Shown piece after piece: positions 22,701 to 36,006 of a stretch of 64,000 nucleotides of DNA. Source of the DNA: Pectobacterium aroidearum (GTDB lineage: Bacteria > Pseudomonadota > Gammaproteobacteria > Enterobacterales > Enterobacteriaceae); assembly GCF_015689195.1 (NCBI RefSeq), contig NZ_CP065044.1:4650001-4714000 (forward strand), in the 5' to 3' direction. The position numbers were made by a program, and so were the translations under genes. The number at the start of each line of letters is the position of its first letter. Position 1 is the first letter of the stretch. The notes beneath the pieces were generated by a model that ran no database searches, was not told the DNA's origin, and worked only from the letters and a program-made list of their open reading frames with translations.

Positions 22701-23991
22701 GGTGCAGTGTTGGTGCACGGTTCAGCAGGACCGGGTGTTCGCGGATGACTTCGTCCAGGATATCCCATACGACGGCTTCTTCACGCTCAACCATTTTCTT
22801 GGCGGCTTTAATGGTGGTAGCAAGACCACGCAGTTCCAGCTTGCCGTAGATGAACGGTTTGAACAGCTCCAGTGCCATTTTCTTCGGCAGACCACACTGG
22901 TGCAGACGCAGGTATGGGCCAACGGTGATTACAGAACGACCGGAGTAGTCAACACGCTTACCAAGCAGGTTCTGACGGAAACGACCCTGCTTACCTTTGA
23001 TCATATCGGCCAAAGATTTCAGAGGACGTTTGTTAGAACCGGTGATCGCACGACCGCGACGGCCGTTATCCAACAGTGCATCAACCGCTTCCTGCAACAT
23101 ACGTTTTTCGTTACGTACGATGATGTCTGGCGCAGCCAGATCCAGCAGACGTTTCAGACGGTTGTTACGGTTGATCACGCGACGATACAGATCGTTCAGG
23201 TCGGAAGTCGCGAAACGACCGCCATCCAGCGGAACCAACGGACGCAGATCTGGCGGCAGTACCGGCAGAACGGTCAGAATCATCCACTCTGGTTTGTTAC
23301 CAGACTGTACGAATGCTTCCAGCAGCTTAATACGCTTCGTCAGCTTCTTACGTTTGGTTTCGGAGTTGGTTTCGGTCAGCTCTTCACGCAGCTGCTCGCA
23401 TTCCTGCTCCAGATCCATGTTCTTCAGCAGAGCCTGGATCGCTTCGGCGCCCATTTTCGCGTCGAATTCATCACCAAACTCTTCCAGCGCATCCAGATAC
23501 TGCTCTTCAGTCAGGATCTGACGGCGCTCAAGGTTGGTCATGCCGCCTTCAACCACGACATAAGATTCAAAATAAAGCACACGCTCAATATCACGCAGCG
23601 GCATATCCAGCAGCAAACCGATACGGGAAGGCAGTGACTTCAGGAACCAGATGTGCGCAGTCGGAGAAGCCAGTTCGATGTGGCCCATACGCTCACGGCG
23701 CACTTTAGTCTGGGTCACTTCAACGCCGCACTTCTCACAAATAACACCGCGGTGTTTCAGGCGCTTATACTTACCGCACAAGCACTCATAATCTTTTACC
23801 GGCCCAAAGATACGGGCGCAGAAAAGGCCGTCACGTTCAGGTTTGAACGTACGGTAGTTGATGGTTTCTGGCTTTTTAACTTCACCAAAAGACCACGAAC
23901 GGATCATGTCTGGCGAGGCCAGAGCAATTTTGATCGCATCAAACTCTTCGGTTTTAGTTTGCGCTTTCAGAAACTTTAATAAGTCTTTCAC
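19768..23991 (-). CDS. rpoC: RNA polymerase subunit beta'
   Basis: Largest RNA polymerase subunit, holding the active site. With the GTG start at 23991 it has 1407 residues, the E. coli length, and begins [17 protein letters not shown]; an in-frame ATG at 24036 would add 15 residues foreign to the family. Visible are the N-terminal zinc site ([20 protein letters not shown]), the catalytic [12 protein letters not shown] triad near 458-469, the second zinc site (CGTHEG and [11 protein letters not shown]), and the trigger-loop region near 930. It lies 106 bp behind rpoB in the same transcript. Confidence 0.98.
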   Translation of the reverse strand: MKDLLKFLKAQTKTEEFDAIKIALASPDMIRSWSFGEVKKPETINYRTFKPERDGLFCARIFGPVKDYECLCGKYKRLKHRGVICEKCGVEVTQTKVRRERMGHIELASPTAHIWFLKSLPSRIGLLLDMPLRDIERVLYFESYVVVEGGMTNLERRQILTEEQYLDALEEFGDEFDAKMGAEAIQALLKNMDLEQECEQLREELTETNSETKRKKLTKRIKLLEAFVQSGNKPEWMILTVLPVLPPDLRPLVPLDGGRFATSDLNDLYRRVINRNNRLKRLLDLAAPDIIVRNEKRMLQEAVDALLDNGRRGRAITGSNKRPLKSLADMIKGKQGRFRQNLLGKRVDYSGRSVITVGPYLRLHQCGLPKKMALELFKPFIYGKLELRGLATTIKAAKKMVEREEAVVWDILDEVIREHPVLLNRAPTLHRLGIQAFEPVLIEGKAIQLHPLVCAAYNADFDGDQMAVHVPLTLEAQLEARALMMSTNNILSPANGEPIIVPSQDVVLGLYYMTRDCVNAKGEGMVLTGPKEAERVYRAGLASLHARVKVRITEEIKSIEGDVTHQTSIIDTTIGRAILWMIVPKGLPYSIVNQPLGKKAISKMLNTCYRILGLKPTVIFADQTMYTGFAYAARSGASVGIDDMVIPEKKAEIIEEAETEVAEIQEQFQSGLVTAGERYNKVIDIWAAANERVAKAMMENLSVEDVVNRDGVVEQQVSFNSIFMMADSGARGSAAQIRQLAGMRGLMAKPDGSIIETPITANFREGLNVLQYFISTHGARKGLADTALKTANSGYLTRRLVDVAQDLVVTEDDCGTHEGIMMTPVIEGGDVKEPLRERVLGRVTAEDVIKPGTADILVPRNTLLNEQWCDMLEENSVDAVKVRSVVSCETDFGVCANCYGRDLARGHIINKGEAIGVIAAQSIGEPGTQLTMRTFHIGGAASRAAAESSIQVKNKGSLKLSNAKFVVNSNGKLVITSRNTELKLIDEFGRTKESYKVPYGAAMAKGDGAEVSGGETVANWDPHTMPVITEVSGNIRFTDMIDGQTITRQTDELTGLSSIVVLDSAERTGSGKDLRPALKIVDDKGEDVLIPGTDMPAQYFLPGKAIVQLEDGVKISSGDTLARIPQESGGTKDITGGLPRVADLFEARRPKEPAILAEISGIISFGKETKGKRRLVISPLDGSDAYEEMIPKWRQLNVFEGEVVERGDVVSDGPESPHDILRLRGVHAVTRYITNEVQEVYRLQGVKINDKHIEVIVRQMLRKGTIVNAGSTEFLEGEQAEVSRIKIANRQLEADGKITATFSRDLLGITKASLATESFISAASFQETTRVLTEAAVAGKRDELRGLKENVIVGRLIPAGTGYAYHQDRMRRRQAGEAPIVPQVSADEASANLAELLNAGFGSSDDE

Positions 23992-24097
23992 GGATTGGCT
24001 CCTGTCGGAGTTAGACCTGATAGACACCTGAACCATGCCGTTAAAAACACAATTCAGGTGTCCCTATGACGAATGCCAGCAATACAACGAGCTGGGA

Positions 24098-27000
24098 TTA
24101 CTCTTCTTCCAGCTCGATGTTGATACCCAGCGAGCGGATTTCTTTCAACAATACGTTGAAGGATTCCGGCATGCCTGGTTCCATCTGATGATTGCCATCC
24201 ACGATGTTCTTATACATCTTGGTACGGCCGTTCACGTCATCAGACTTAACGGTCAACATTTCTTGCAGGGTATAAGCTGCACCATAAGCTTCCAGCGCCC
24301 ACACTTCCATCTCACCGAAGCGTTGACCACCGAATTGAGCCTTACCACCCAGCGGCTGCTGAGTAACCAGGCTGTAAGAACCGGTGGAACGAGCATGCAT
24401 CTTATCGTCAACCAAGTGGTTCAGTTTCAGCATGTACATGTAGCCCACTGTAACCTGACGCTCAAATTTCTCACCGGTACGTCCATCGTACAGGGTAATC
24501 TGACCGGAGGTAGGGATACCGCCCATCTGCAACAGTTCCTTGATTTCTTTCTCTTTTGCACCGTCGAATACCGGCGTTGCAATTGGCATACCTTTCTTCA
24601 GGTTTTCAGCCAGACGCATAACTTCTTCGTCTGAGAAAGTGCTCAGGTCGACTTTCTGACGCACATCGTCGCCCAGATCGTAGGCTCTCTGGATGAACTC
24701 ACGCAGTTTAGTCACTTCTTCGTGCTGCTTGAGCATGGCGTTGATTTTCTCGCCGATACCTTTCGCAGCCATACCCAGATGGGTTTCCAGAATCTGACCA
24801 ATGTTCATACGTGAAGGTACGCCCAGCGGGTTCAGTACGATATCGACCGGCGTACCGTTCTCATCGTAAGGCATATCTTCGATCGGGTTGATCTTGGAGA
24901 TAACACCTTTGTTCCCGTGACGACCTGCCATTTTGTCACCCGGTTGGATCTGACGTTTAACAGCCAGATAAACCTTAACGATTTTCAGCACGCCCGGTGC
25001 CAGATCATCGCCCTGAGTGATTTTACGGCGCTTAGCTTCGAGTTTTTTCTCAAACTCATGCTTCAGCTCATCATACTGTTCTGCCAACTGTTCCAACTGA
25101 TTCTGTTTATCTTCATCAGTCAGACCCAGTTCCAACCAGCGCTCACGCGGCAGTTTGTCCAGTTTGTCGGCTTCTACGCCGCCGGAAACCAGCACAGCGT
25201 GGATACGTGCAAACAGGCCCGCTTCCAGAATCTGCAATTCTTCAGTCAGGTCTTTCTTCGCCTGCTTCAGCTGCATTTCTTCGATTTCCAACGCACGCTT
25301 GTCTTTTTCCACGCCATCGCGGGTAAAGACCTGTACGTCGATAATCGTACCGGAAACACCGTTTGGTACACGCAGAGAAGAGTCTTTAACGTCAGACGCT
25401 TTCTCACCGAAGATCGCACGCAGCAGCTTTTCTTCTGGCGTCAGCTGGGTTTCACCTTTCGGCGTAACTTTACCAACCAGAATGTCTCCACCGGTCACTT
25501 CCGCACCGATGTAAACAATGCCGGACTCATCCAGTTTGGAAAGTGCTGCTTCACCCACGTTCGGGATGTCCGCAGTAATTTCTTCAGGCCCTAACTTGGT
25601 GTCACGAGACACACAGGCAAGTTCCTGAATATGGATGGTCGTAAAGCGATCTTCCTGAACCACACGCTCGGAAACGAGGATGGAGTCTTCGAAGTTGTAA
25701 CCATTCCATGGCATGAATGCCACGCGCATGTTCTGGCCCAGCGCCAGTTCACCCAGATCGGTGGACGGGCCATCTGCCAGAACGTCACCACGTTCTACCG
25801 GCTCACCCAGAGAAACACACGGCATCTGGCTGATGCAGGTGTTCTGGTTAGAACGGGTATATTTGGTCAGGTTATAGATGTCGATCCCGGCTTCGCCCGG
25901 ATACATTTCATCGTCATTAACGCGAATTACAATACGGGATGCATCCACGTACTGTACTGTACCACCACGTTTGGCTACGGCAGTTACACCGGAGTCAACC
26001 GCAACAGCACGTTCCATACCGGTACCAACCAGCGGCTTATCAGCGCGCAGGGTCGGAACGGCCTGACGTTGCATGTTCGCACCCATCAGGGCACGGTTGG
26101 CGTCATCGTGTTCCAGGAACGGAATCAGGGATGCACCGACGGAAACCACCTGCTGTGTGGAAACGTCCATGTATTCAACCTGATCGCGGCTGAACAAGCT
26201 GGACTCGCCTTTGTTACGGCAGGTAACCAGTTCGTCGATGAAGCGGCCTTCTTCGTCCAAATTGGTGTTCGCCTGTGCGATAACGAAGTTACCTTCTTCA
26301 ATCGCAGACAGATAATGGATCTCATCCGTCACCACGTTGTCACGCACACGACGATATGGGGTTTCAAGGAAACCATACTCGTTCGTTTGCGCATAAACGG
26401 ACAGGGAGTTGATCAGACCGATGTTCGGACCTTCCGGCGTTTCGATAGGACAAACACGGCCGTAGTGAGTTGGGTGTACGTCACGGACTTCAAAGCCGGC
26501 GCGTTCACGCGTCAGACCACCTGGGCCCAATGCAGAGATACGACGTTTGTGCGTAATCTCGGACAGCGGGTTGTTCTGGTCCATAAACTGTGACAGCTGG
26601 CTCGAACCGAAGAACTCTTTCACGGCAGCCGAAATCGGCTTGGCGTTGATCATGTCCTGTGGCATCAGCGTATCGAGATCGCCCAGAGACAGACGCTCTT
26701 TTACAGCACGTTCTACACGCACCAGACCAACGCGGAATTGGTTTTCTGCCATTTCGCCGACGGAACGGATACGACGGTTGCCAAGGTGGTCGATATCGTC
26801 CACTTCGCCTTTACCGTTACGGATATCAATGAGCTTCTTCATCACTTCGATGATGTCATCTTTGCTCAGGATACCAGAACCTTCGATCTCATCACGTAAC
26901 AGAGAACGGTTGAACTTCATACGACCAACCGCAGACAGATCGTAGCGGTCTTCAGAGAAGAACAGGTTCTCGAACAGCGTTTCTGCTGCTTCACGCGTTG

Positions 27001-28126
27001 GCGGCTCACCAGGACGCATCATGCGATAGATTTCAACCAGCGCGCTCAGGCGATCGTTTGATGGATCGACACGCACGGTTTCAGACATGTATGCACCATG
27101 ATCAAGATCGTTGGTGAACAGAGTCTCAATACGTTTGTGGCCAGACTGGCTCAGTTTAGCCAGCAGATCCAGCGACAGCTCCATGTTAGCTGCGCCGATC
27201 AGTTCACCGGTGCTCTCGTCGATATAGTCTTTGGACAGAACTTTGCCAGCGATATATTCAACAGGCACTTCAATGCGTTCAATACCGTCTTTCTCTAACT
27301 GACGGATATGGCGTGCAGTGATACGGCGGCCTTTTTCGATATAAACTTTACCGTTCGCTTCGATATCAAACGAGGCGGTTTCACCACGCAAGCGCTCAGG
27401 AACCAGATCCATCTGCAATTTATTGCCATTGATTTCATAGACAATTTTATCGAAGAAAAGATCGAGAATCTGCTCGGTGGAGTAACCCAGCGCACGCAGG
27501 ATAATGGTCGCAGGCAGTTTGCGGCGACGGTCGATACGAACAAACAGGTTATCCTTCGGATCAAACTCGAAATCCAACCAGGAACCACGGTAAGGAATAA
27601 TACGTGCGTTATACAGCACCTTACCTGAAGAGTGGGTTTTACCTTTGTCGCTATCGAAGAACACACCAGGACTACGGTGCAACTGAGACACGATTACGCG
27701 CTCAGTACCGTTGATCACGAAGGTACCGTTGTCGGTCATGAGCGGAATTTCGCCCATGTAAACTTCTTGTTCTTTGATGTCTTTAACGGTGCCTTCAGGC
27801 GCTTCGCGCTCGTAGATCACCAGGCGCAGTTTAACGCGCAGCGGCGCAGAGAACGTCACACCACGGATCTGACATTCTTTAACGTCAAATACTGGCTCGC
27901 CCAAGCGATAGCTAACGTATTGCAGCTCTGAATTACCGCTATAGCTTTTTATGGGGAAAACAGAACGGAATGCAGCTTCCAAACCGTACTGACCTTCCGG
28001 GTCTTGCTCGATAAACTTCTGGAACGAGTCAAGTTGGATAGAAAGGAGATAAGGTATGTCCAAAACCTGTGGACGTTTACCAAAATCCTTACGAATGCGT
28101 TTTTTCTCGGTATAGGAGTAAACCAT
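24098..28126 (-). CDS. rpoB: RNA polymerase subunit beta
   Basis: Second large subunit of RNA polymerase, 1342 residues as in E. coli. The rifampicin pocket reads [19 protein letters not shown], then RRISALG: Asp516, His526 and Ser531 are the sensitive-type residues. The catalytic-centre stretch [15 protein letters not shown] is present. Expression depends on readthrough of the attenuator at 28389 from the rplJL transcript. Confidence 0.98.
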   Translation of the reverse strand: MVYSYTEKKRIRKDFGKRPQVLDIPYLLSIQLDSFQKFIEQDPEGQYGLEAAFRSVFPIKSYSGNSELQYVSYRLGEPVFDVKECQIRGVTFSAPLRVKLRLVIYEREAPEGTVKDIKEQEVYMGEIPLMTDNGTFVINGTERVIVSQLHRSPGVFFDSDKGKTHSSGKVLYNARIIPYRGSWLDFEFDPKDNLFVRIDRRRKLPATIILRALGYSTEQILDLFFDKIVYEINGNKLQMDLVPERLRGETASFDIEANGKVYIEKGRRITARHIRQLEKDGIERIEVPVEYIAGKVLSKDYIDESTGELIGAANMELSLDLLAKLSQSGHKRIETLFTNDLDHGAYMSETVRVDPSNDRLSALVEIYRMMRPGEPPTREAAETLFENLFFSEDRYDLSAVGRMKFNRSLLRDEIEGSGILSKDDIIEVMKKLIDIRNGKGEVDDIDHLGNRRIRSVGEMAENQFRVGLVRVERAVKERLSLGDLDTLMPQDMINAKPISAAVKEFFGSSQLSQFMDQNNPLSEITHKRRISALGPGGLTRERAGFEVRDVHPTHYGRVCPIETPEGPNIGLINSLSVYAQTNEYGFLETPYRRVRDNVVTDEIHYLSAIEEGNFVIAQANTNLDEEGRFIDELVTCRNKGESSLFSRDQVEYMDVSTQQVVSVGASLIPFLEHDDANRALMGANMQRQAVPTLRADKPLVGTGMERAVAVDSGVTAVAKRGGTVQYVDASRIVIRVNDDEMYPGEAGIDIYNLTKYTRSNQNTCISQMPCVSLGEPVERGDVLADGPSTDLGELALGQNMRVAFMPWNGYNFEDSILVSERVVQEDRFTTIHIQELACVSRDTKLGPEEITADIPNVGEAALSKLDESGIVYIGAEVTGGDILVGKVTPKGETQLTPEEKLLRAIFGEKASDVKDSSLRVPNGVSGTIIDVQVFTRDGVEKDKRALEIEEMQLKQAKKDLTEELQILEAGLFARIHAVLVSGGVEADKLDKLPRERWLELGLTDEDKQNQLEQLAEQYDELKHEFEKKLEAKRRKITQGDDLAPGVLKIVKVYLAVKRQIQPGDKMAGRHGNKGVISKINPIEDMPYDENGTPVDIVLNPLGVPSRMNIGQILETHLGMAAKGIGEKINAMLKQHEEVTKLREFIQRAYDLGDDVRQKVDLSTFSDEEVMRLAENLKKGMPIATPVFDGAKEKEIKELLQMGGIPTSGQITLYDGRTGEKFERQVTVGYMYMLKLNHLVDDKMHARSTGSYSLVTQQPLGGKAQFGGQRFGEMEVWALEAYGAAYTLQEMLTVKSDDVNGRTKMYKNIVDGNHQMEPGMPESFNVLLKEIRSLGINIELEEE

Positions 28127-28388
28127 AGGGTTCCTCAGCTAGCTGACAAGTCGAACCACTCTGTCTGCCCTAACAAGGACAGTTCATGCAACACTATTTA
28201 CGTTGGTCGGAAAATAGACAACTTTCCGTAATACGTCTTTCTATTACTCTTAAACCATTTCGCTGCTCTTGCTTAGGCAAGGAGCCAATGCAGGAAAGCA
28301 GTATATTAAGTCGTCAATAGAAAAAAATATTGGGAGAAATCAATGGCTAAACAGTGTGAAATCCCATTGATACCCTACAGCGCAAAAA

Positions 28389-28414
28389 GGCTGGTGACTA
28401 AAAAGTCACCAGCC
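28389..28414 (-). terminator. rplL-rpoB attenuator
   Basis: A strong hairpin GGCTGGTGACT-TTTT-AGTCACCAGCC, then TTTTTGCG on the minus strand, 39 bp after rplL. In E. coli the matching hairpin lets only part of the transcripts continue into rpoBC, which sets the ratio of ribosomal protein to polymerase. The rest of the 327-bp rplL-rpoB gap shows no gene. Confidence 0.9.
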
Positions 28415-28453
28415 ATCAGCCTAATAAATCAGGCTGCAACCTGAAAGATTGGC

Positions 28454-28837
<384 letters not shown>

Positions 28838-28885
28838 TCAGAAATAGTTTATACGTTAGCAAGTGCGTTAGAAAAGAAAGCGCTA

Positions 28886-29383
28886 TTACGCAGCTTCTTT
28901 TGCATCGCGAACAGCAGCCAGAGTGCGGACCAGTTTGCCTGCAGCGGCTTCTTTCATGGTCGACATCAGACGTGCCAGTGCTTCTTCGTAAGTCGGCAGC
29001 GTTGCCAGACGGTCAATTTGAGCCGCCGGGATCAGCTCACCTTCAAAGGCTGCAGCTTTGACCTCAAATTTTGCATTCGCTTTCGCGAATTCTTTGAACA
29101 GACGAGCAGCAGCGCCCGGGTGTTCCATAGAATATGCAATCAGGGTCGGACCAACAAACGTGTCTTTCAGGCATTCAAATTGAGTACCTTCAACGACGCG
29201 GCGCAGCAGGGTGTTACGAACAACACGCATGTAAACGCCAGCTTCACGACCTGCTTTACGCAGTTCGGTCATTTTATCAACGGTAACGCCACGGGAATCC
29301 GCAACAACCGCAGATAGCGCACCTTTGGCTACTTCGCTGACTTCAGCAACAATCGCTTGTTTGTCTTGAAGATTTAATGCCAT
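28886..29383 (-). CDS. rplJ: 50S ribosomal protein L10
   Basis: Base of the ribosomal stalk, carrying L7/L12 dimers on its C-terminal helix. It has 165 residues, with the family N-terminus [15 protein letters not shown]. The L10-L12 complex represses its own translation by binding the leader upstream. AGGAGC precedes the ATG. Confidence 0.97.
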   Translation of the reverse strand: MALNLQDKQAIVAEVSEVAKGALSAVVADSRGVTVDKMTELRKAGREAGVYMRVVRNTLLRRVVEGTQFECLKDTFVGPTLIAYSMEHPGAAARLFKEFAKANAKFEVKAAAFEGELIPAAQIDRLATLPTYEEALARLMSTMKEAAAGKLVRTLAAVRDAKEAA

Positions 29384-29529
29384 TAGCTTTTGCTCCTGGA
29401 TTTAGCCGGAGAAAATCTCCGGAACTCACTTCACTTATCGCCAAAATTAGAGATAAGCGTTGAAACACGGTGAGCAGAATCCAGTAAAAAATTATTCTTT
29501 ATAAAAAAGAAAAACGTTATTTAGGCTCT

Positions 29530-29684
29530 GTCACCGTCTACGCAGGAAGATTAAGTTTCTTTCGAAACACCTGCGGTCTTGGACGGAGGCCTGGATAGGC
29601 CAGGCTCCAACCGAAAATTCTTGCGTTATCCCACTTCAGGAACAACGGGCGTAAAATTATAGGTAAATCTCACACCCGAGTAAA
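29530..29684 (-). promoter_or_regulatory. rplJ promoter and L10 autoregulatory leader
   Basis: A promoter TTTACT (29679-29684), 17 bp, TATAAT (29656-29661) lies just after rplA on the minus strand. The transcript then carries the L10-leader fold, about 29530-29612, recognised by GGAGCCTGG/CCAGGCCTCC and CAAGACCGCAGG. In E. coli the L10(L12)4 complex binds this leader and blocks rplJL translation. The 316-bp gap holds no gene. Confidence 0.8.
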
Positions 29685-29699
29685 GCGGAACAAAAGCTA

Positions 29700-30404
<705 letters not shown>

Positions 30405-30407
30405 TTA

Positions 30408-30836
<429 letters not shown>

Positions 30837-30919
30837 TTAACTTTCCTCAATTGGGTAATAGCGCCTAGCGAAAGGCTCCCCGTGGTTTGTATTACGTTTC
30901 AGCCGCCATTAAGACACCT

Positions 30920-30967
30920 GAAAAACAAAAGGCGCGAAATTATAGGTTAATTTCGCGCCATAGGCAA
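30920..30967 (-). promoter_or_regulatory. rplK promoter embedded in the nusG terminator hairpin
   Basis: On the minus strand -35 TTGCCT (30962-30967), 17 bp, -10 TATAAT (30939-30944). The -10 box lies within a perfect 12-bp inverted repeat, GGCGCGAAATTA (30931-30942) with TAATTTCGCGCC (30948-30959). That repeat is followed by TTTTGTTTTT, the form of an intrinsic terminator for the secE-nusG transcript arriving from upstream. Confidence 0.75.
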
Positions 30968-30998
30968 GTAGCTATTTCCAGCAGATCCTGTCGGACAA

Positions 30999-31544
30999 TT
31001 AGCCTTTTTCGACCTGAGCAAAGTCCAGTTCAACTGGCGTTGCACGGCCAAAGATAGAGACAGACACCTTCAGGCGACTCTTCTCATAATCAACTTCTTC
31101 AACAACACCGTTAAAGTCAGCAAATGGACCGTCGTTAACACGAACCATTTCACCTGGTTCAAACAGCGTTTTAGGACGAGGTTTGTCACCAACCTGCTGG
31201 AGACGATTCATAATCGCATCCACTTCTTTGTCACTGATTGGCGCAGGACGGTCAGAAGTACCGCCAATGAACCCCATAACGCGAGGTACACTGCGTACAA
31301 GATGCCAGCTAGCATCTTCCATCACCATCTGTACCAAGACATAACCAGGGAAAAACTTGCGCTCGCTCTTGCGACGCTGGCCGCCACGAATTTCGACTAC
31401 TTCTTCAGTAGGAACCATGACTTCGCCAAACAGTTCTTCCATATTATGGAGTTTGATATGTTCACGCAGTGATTGTGCTACGCGACCTTCAAAACCAGAG
31501 AACGCCTGAACGACGTACCAACGTTTTTTTGGAGCTTCAGACAT
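30999..31544 (-). CDS. nusG: Transcription termination/antitermination protein NusG
   Basis: Elongation factor that binds the beta' clamp, promotes Rho termination and links polymerase to the ribosome. It has 181 residues: an N-terminal NGN domain ([19 protein letters not shown]) and a C-terminal KOW domain ([19 protein letters not shown]). It follows secE by a single base. The specialised paralog rfaH lies at 53809. Confidence 0.97.
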   Translation of the reverse strand: MSEAPKKRWYVVQAFSGFEGRVAQSLREHIKLHNMEELFGEVMVPTEEVVEIRGGQRRKSERKFFPGYVLVQMVMEDASWHLVRSVPRVMGFIGGTSDRPAPISDKEVDAIMNRLQQVGDKPRPKTLFEPGEMVRVNDGPFADFNGVVEEVDYEKSRLKVSVSIFGRATPVELDFAQVEKG

Positions 31545-31545
31545 C

Positions 31546-31929
31546 TTAGAACCTCAGGCCAGTGATAAACGATACCAAACGGACCAGAATACCATCCAGT
31601 CCCCACAAAATCAGTGACATCACGGCAGTCACCGCGGCAACGATTAACGTGGTGTGTAACGTTTCCTGACGAGTCGGCCAAATTACTTTGCGCACTTCAG
31701 TGCGCGCTTCGCGAGCAAACGCTACGGTTGCTTTGCCTTTCGTGGTCAGCAGTGCCACACCACCGGCTGCGGCGATCAGGATAACAACGGCCAATGCACG
31801 CAGGGGAAGACTAAATTCGCGGTAATAATAATTGCCAACAATCGCAACAACCAGCAAGGCACCTACTACCAGCCACTTAATCACTTCCAGGCCACGCCCA
31901 CTATCCTGAGCTTCGGTATTCGCACTCAT
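31546..31929 (-). CDS. secE: Protein translocase subunit SecE
   Basis: Small inner-membrane subunit of the SecYEG channel. Started at the ATG at 31929 it has 127 residues, [13 protein letters not shown], as in E. coli; a further in-frame ATG at 31944 adds five residues without family support. Three membrane segments are visible, with the conserved cytoplasmic [13 protein letters not shown] between the second and third. Confidence 0.95.
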   Translation of the reverse strand: MSANTEAQDSGRGLEVIKWLVVGALLVVAIVGNYYYREFSLPLRALAVVILIAAAGGVALLTTKGKATVAFAREARTEVRKVIWPTRQETLHTTLIVAAVTAVMSLILWGLDGILVRLVSFITGLRF

Positions 31930-32042
31930 AAACCAACCTGTCACAATGATTCAGACAAATAACTTTGCCCCGTAACCACGGGGCAACCAAACCGAAAGAT
32001 GTTCTGTAAAACGAATAATTCGGTATTTACGCCGTATCTACA

Positions 32043-32094
32043 GAGCCTATCTCACCAATGATTATATCTCACAATCGCTGATGAGATAGGTTCT
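32043..32094 (-). promoter_or_regulatory. Possible secE promoter inside an inverted repeat
   Basis: A TATAAT on the minus strand (32061-32066) lies between near-perfect arms AGCCTATCTCA (32044-32054) and TGAGATAGGTT (32082-32092). No good -35 is seen at standard spacing, so the promoter call is weak. Confidence 0.35.
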
Positions 32095-32110
32095 ACCATG
32101 ACAGCGTAGA

Positions 32111-32136
32111 AAAAGGGCATCAAATGATGCCCTTTT
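32111..32136 (-). terminator. Rho-independent terminator of tufB
   Basis: A palindromic AAAAGGGCATC/GATGCCCTTTT hairpin with a T-run, 31 bp after the tufB stop. Confidence 0.85.
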
Positions 32137-32166
32137 ATCGCGTGTCGCGTCAAACGTTATCAGCGA

Positions 32167-33387
<1,221 letters not shown>

Positions 33388-33458
33388 TCACCACATCAAC
33401 CAAGCGATAGCTTGCTGAATTTATTCACAGAAAGAAAATCAGGAGGAGGAAAAGGAAG

Positions 33459-33534
33459 TGGTGCTGATAGGCAGATTCGAACTGCCGACCTCACCCTTAC
33501 CAAGGGTGCGCTCTACCAACTGAGCTATATCAGC
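33459..33534 (-). tRNA. thrT: tRNA-Thr (GGT)
   Basis: 76 nt with encoded CCA end; anticodon GGT, cloverleaf as in E. coli thrT. Last of the four tRNA genes before tufB. Confidence 0.97.
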
Positions 33535-33540
33535 ACATCT

Positions 33541-33615
<75 letters not shown>

Positions 33616-33744
33616 ATCCTGGAACTCGGCTACCTAATTTTTCTGTAGATTTTGAAATTGGGGAATGATACTTACAGGCCCCGCATTCTTCGATCCGGCT
33701 TACTCTTACTACCGTATCGATTATCTTGTTTCCAAGATTGAATT

Positions 33745-33829
<85 letters not shown>

Positions 33830-33846
33830 TGATTTTTTGTACTTGA

Positions 33847-33922
<76 letters not shown>

Positions 33923-33936
33923 TTCAAGTGCTGCGC

Positions 33937-33965
33937 ATTCTAGGTAGACAGAACGCTCGATGCAA
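33937..33965 (-). promoter_or_regulatory. Promoter of the thrU-tyrU-glyT-thrT-tufB operon
   Basis: -35 TTGCAT (33960-33965), 17 bp, -10 TAGAAT (33937-33942), then a GC-rich GCGCAGC discriminator, typical of stable-RNA promoters under stringent control. Confidence 0.75.
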
Positions 33966-34254
33966 CAAAAAAATTGCGTAAAATGCGCTATCGCTTAGAT
34001 TTTATCCAAATTCAGCCATAAATCTAGAGTGGCAGTCAGAATTAGCGCAAAGAACCACCAGTTCCATCTAATAAAACGGGGGATTCGCCATCAACTTTCC
34101 CTCATATGTCTCTTGCACCAATAATGAAGTTTTTGCCCTCTGGGGGAGCAGACTCCGCACTGACAGATGCTATTTTGCTCACTTTTCTAAGAAAATAGAC
34201 TTGGAATGCATTTTGCTTATTAGAATGAAATGTCTGACGAACAGGAAAAATACG
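33966..34254. other. Intergenic region between the tRNA promoter and the acetyltransferase
   Basis: AT-rich, no convincing gene. It probably holds the upstream part of the leftward tRNA promoter and the unknown promoter of the rightward acetyltransferase. I see no repeat or strong hairpin. Confidence 0.4.
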
Positions 34255-34803
34255 ATGAAAACAGTTCAACTCAATGCGGCAACCTTACCTGTCTATCGTG
34301 AAGAGCTGGCCAATCTATTGATAGATGCCGTAGAGAAAGGTGCCTCTGTTGGATATCAATCGCCCCTGCACCACAAAGAAGCTATTGAATATTTTCATAG
34401 CTTACAGATATCTGTCGCCAGCGGTGAACGCATACTTTGGGTCGCACGCGACGAGGAAGGTATCGTCGGAAGCGTACAGTTGGAGTTATGTCAAAAACCA
34501 AACGGAAGAAACAGAGCTGAAATTCAAAAGCTATTAGTTCATAGCCGAGCAAGGAGAACCGGGATAGGCCGACAGCTCATTCATTTACTGGAAAAGCACG
34601 CGCTTTTCCAACAGAGGGGGTTACTCTACTTAGATACTCAAGCAGGCTCCCCAGCAGAAGCGTTCTACCGCGCATTAGGCTATCGCCATCTGGGAGAATT
34701 GCCTGATTACGCATGCACGCCCGATGGCTATTACCATCCAACCGCTATCTATTATAAGCGCCTCTTTGCCGTGAATGGATTAGGTAAAGCAATCGCCAGC
34801 TAG
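34255..34803 (+). CDS. GNAT acetyltransferase, tabtoxin-resistance (Ttr)-like
   Basis: A 182-residue GNAT-fold N-acetyltransferase with the acetyl-CoA loop in RARRTGIGRQLI. From memory it resembles Ttr, the tabtoxin-resistance acetyltransferase of Pseudomonas, in many places: LCQKPNGRNRAEIQKL, AGSPAEAFYRALGY, then GELPDYACTPDGYYHPTAIYYK. Ttr acetylates tabtoxinine-beta-lactam, an inhibitor of glutamine synthetase. Whether this protein does so is inference. I start at the ATG at 34255 behind AGGAAA; the frame is open to a TTG at 34201. It is a lone gene between tRNA genes and coaA, where E. coli has none. A hairpin GTACCCGATGC/GCATCGGGTAC (34807-34840) follows. Confidence 0.8.
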   Translation: MKTVQLNAATLPVYREELANLLIDAVEKGASVGYQSPLHHKEAIEYFHSLQISVASGERILWVARDEEGIVGSVQLELCQKPNGRNRAEIQKLLVHSRARRTGIGRQLIHLLEKHALFQQRGLLYLDTQAGSPAEAFYRALGYRHLGELPDYACTPDGYYHPTAIYYKRLFAVNGLGKAIAS

Positions 34804-35013
34804 CATGTACCCGATGCATCAACATAGAAGCATCGGGTACAGAACCGATTTTCTCTTCTTCTTTCTATCCGCAAAGTGTTAACCTGCCCATTATCAAAAA
34901 TTTATTACATAAGAAAAGGTGTCGCGATCATAGCGTTGGCTAGACTAATAGCCCGTTTTCTTCGCTGGCTGAGAGTCCCTTTTCTTACCTGTGAAGCAGG
35001 CAGAACACGACTT

Positions 35014-35964
35014 ATGAGCAATAGAGAGCAATCCTTGGCCACGCCATATCTACAATTTAACCGCAGCCAATGGGCCGCCTTGCGCGATTCCGTCCCGTTA
35101 ACGCTGACAGAGGAAGAAATCGTTAAGCTCAAAGGGATTAACGAAGACCTTTCATTAGACGAGGTCGCAGAAATTTATCTGCCGCTATCTCGCCTGCTTA
35201 ATTTCTATATCAGCTCTAATTTACGCCGTCAGGCGGTACTCGAGCAGTTCTTAGGAACTGATGGCCAAAAAATACCTTACATAATCGGTATTGCGGGTAG
35301 TGTCGCCGTCGGAAAAAGTACCACAGCCCGTGTGCTGCAGGCATTATTAAGCCGTTGGCCGGAACATCGCAGTGTAGAGCTCATTACAACCGATGGGTTT
35401 CTTCATCCAAATAAGGTGTTAAAAGAACGTGATTTGATGAAGAAAAAAGGCTTTCCGCAATCATATGATATGCATAGCCTAGTAAAATTCGTTTCTGATA
35501 TAAAATCAGGAACACACAAAGTCACCGCTCCAACATATTCTCATCTAACATACGATATCGTTCCTAATAACAATAAAGTGTTGGAACAACCTGATATTTT
35601 AATATTAGAAGGCTTGAATGTTCTACAGAGTGGAATGGACTATCCACATGATCCACATAGAGTTTTCGTCTCTGACTTTGTTGATTTCTCTATCTATGTC
35701 GATGCACCAGAAACACTACTACAAACATGGTATATAAATCGTTTTTTGAAATTCAGGCAGGGTGCATTCTCAAATCCAAATTCGTATTTCCATAACTATG
35801 CAAAATTGACAGAAGAAGAAGCTGTCGGTATTGCTTCTCAACTATGGAAGGAAATAAACGGACTTAATCTAAAAGAAAATATTCTACCCACACGGGAGAG
35901 AGCCAGTCTGATTATGACTAAAAGCGCTAATCATGCCGTTGAATGTGTGCGATTGAGAAAGTGA
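35014..35964 (+). CDS. coaA: Pantothenate kinase, type I
   Basis: Phosphorylates pantothenate, the committed and CoA-inhibited step of coenzyme A synthesis. With the ATG at 35014 it has 316 residues, the E. coli length; the frame extends to 34876 without family similarity. The P-loop GSVAVGKST lies near residue 95, and [12 protein letters not shown] and [15 protein letters not shown] are family segments. The second half is clearly more AT-rich than genes to the left. It is convergent with birA. Confidence 0.96.
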   Translation: MSNREQSLATPYLQFNRSQWAALRDSVPLTLTEEEIVKLKGINEDLSLDEVAEIYLPLSRLLNFYISSNLRRQAVLEQFLGTDGQKIPYIIGIAGSVAVGKSTTARVLQALLSRWPEHRSVELITTDGFLHPNKVLKERDLMKKKGFPQSYDMHSLVKFVSDIKSGTHKVTAPTYSHLTYDIVPNNNKVLEQPDILILEGLNVLQSGMDYPHDPHRVFVSDFVDFSIYVDAPETLLQTWYINRFLKFRQGAFSNPNSYFHNYAKLTEEEAVGIASQLWKEINGLNLKENILPTRERASLIMTKSANHAVECVRLRK

Positions 35965-35981
35965 AAAGCGAATAAATATAT

Positions 35982-36006
35982 AAAAGGGGGGGTACCCCCC
36001 TTTTTT
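35982..36006. terminator. Bidirectional terminator between coaA and birA
   Basis: GGGGGGTACCCCCC flanked by AAAA on the left and TTTTTT on the right. It can end transcription in both directions; it abuts the birA stop codon. Confidence 0.85.

Noticed and set aside
21271..23637. A 788-codon open frame on the plus strand
   Set aside because: It lies wholly antisense to rpoC. Its composition (many Gln, Arg, Thr, Phe) is what the reverse frame of a highly expressed gene gives.
25631..26593. A 320-codon open frame on the plus strand
   Set aside because: Antisense to rpoB, same codon-driven artefact.
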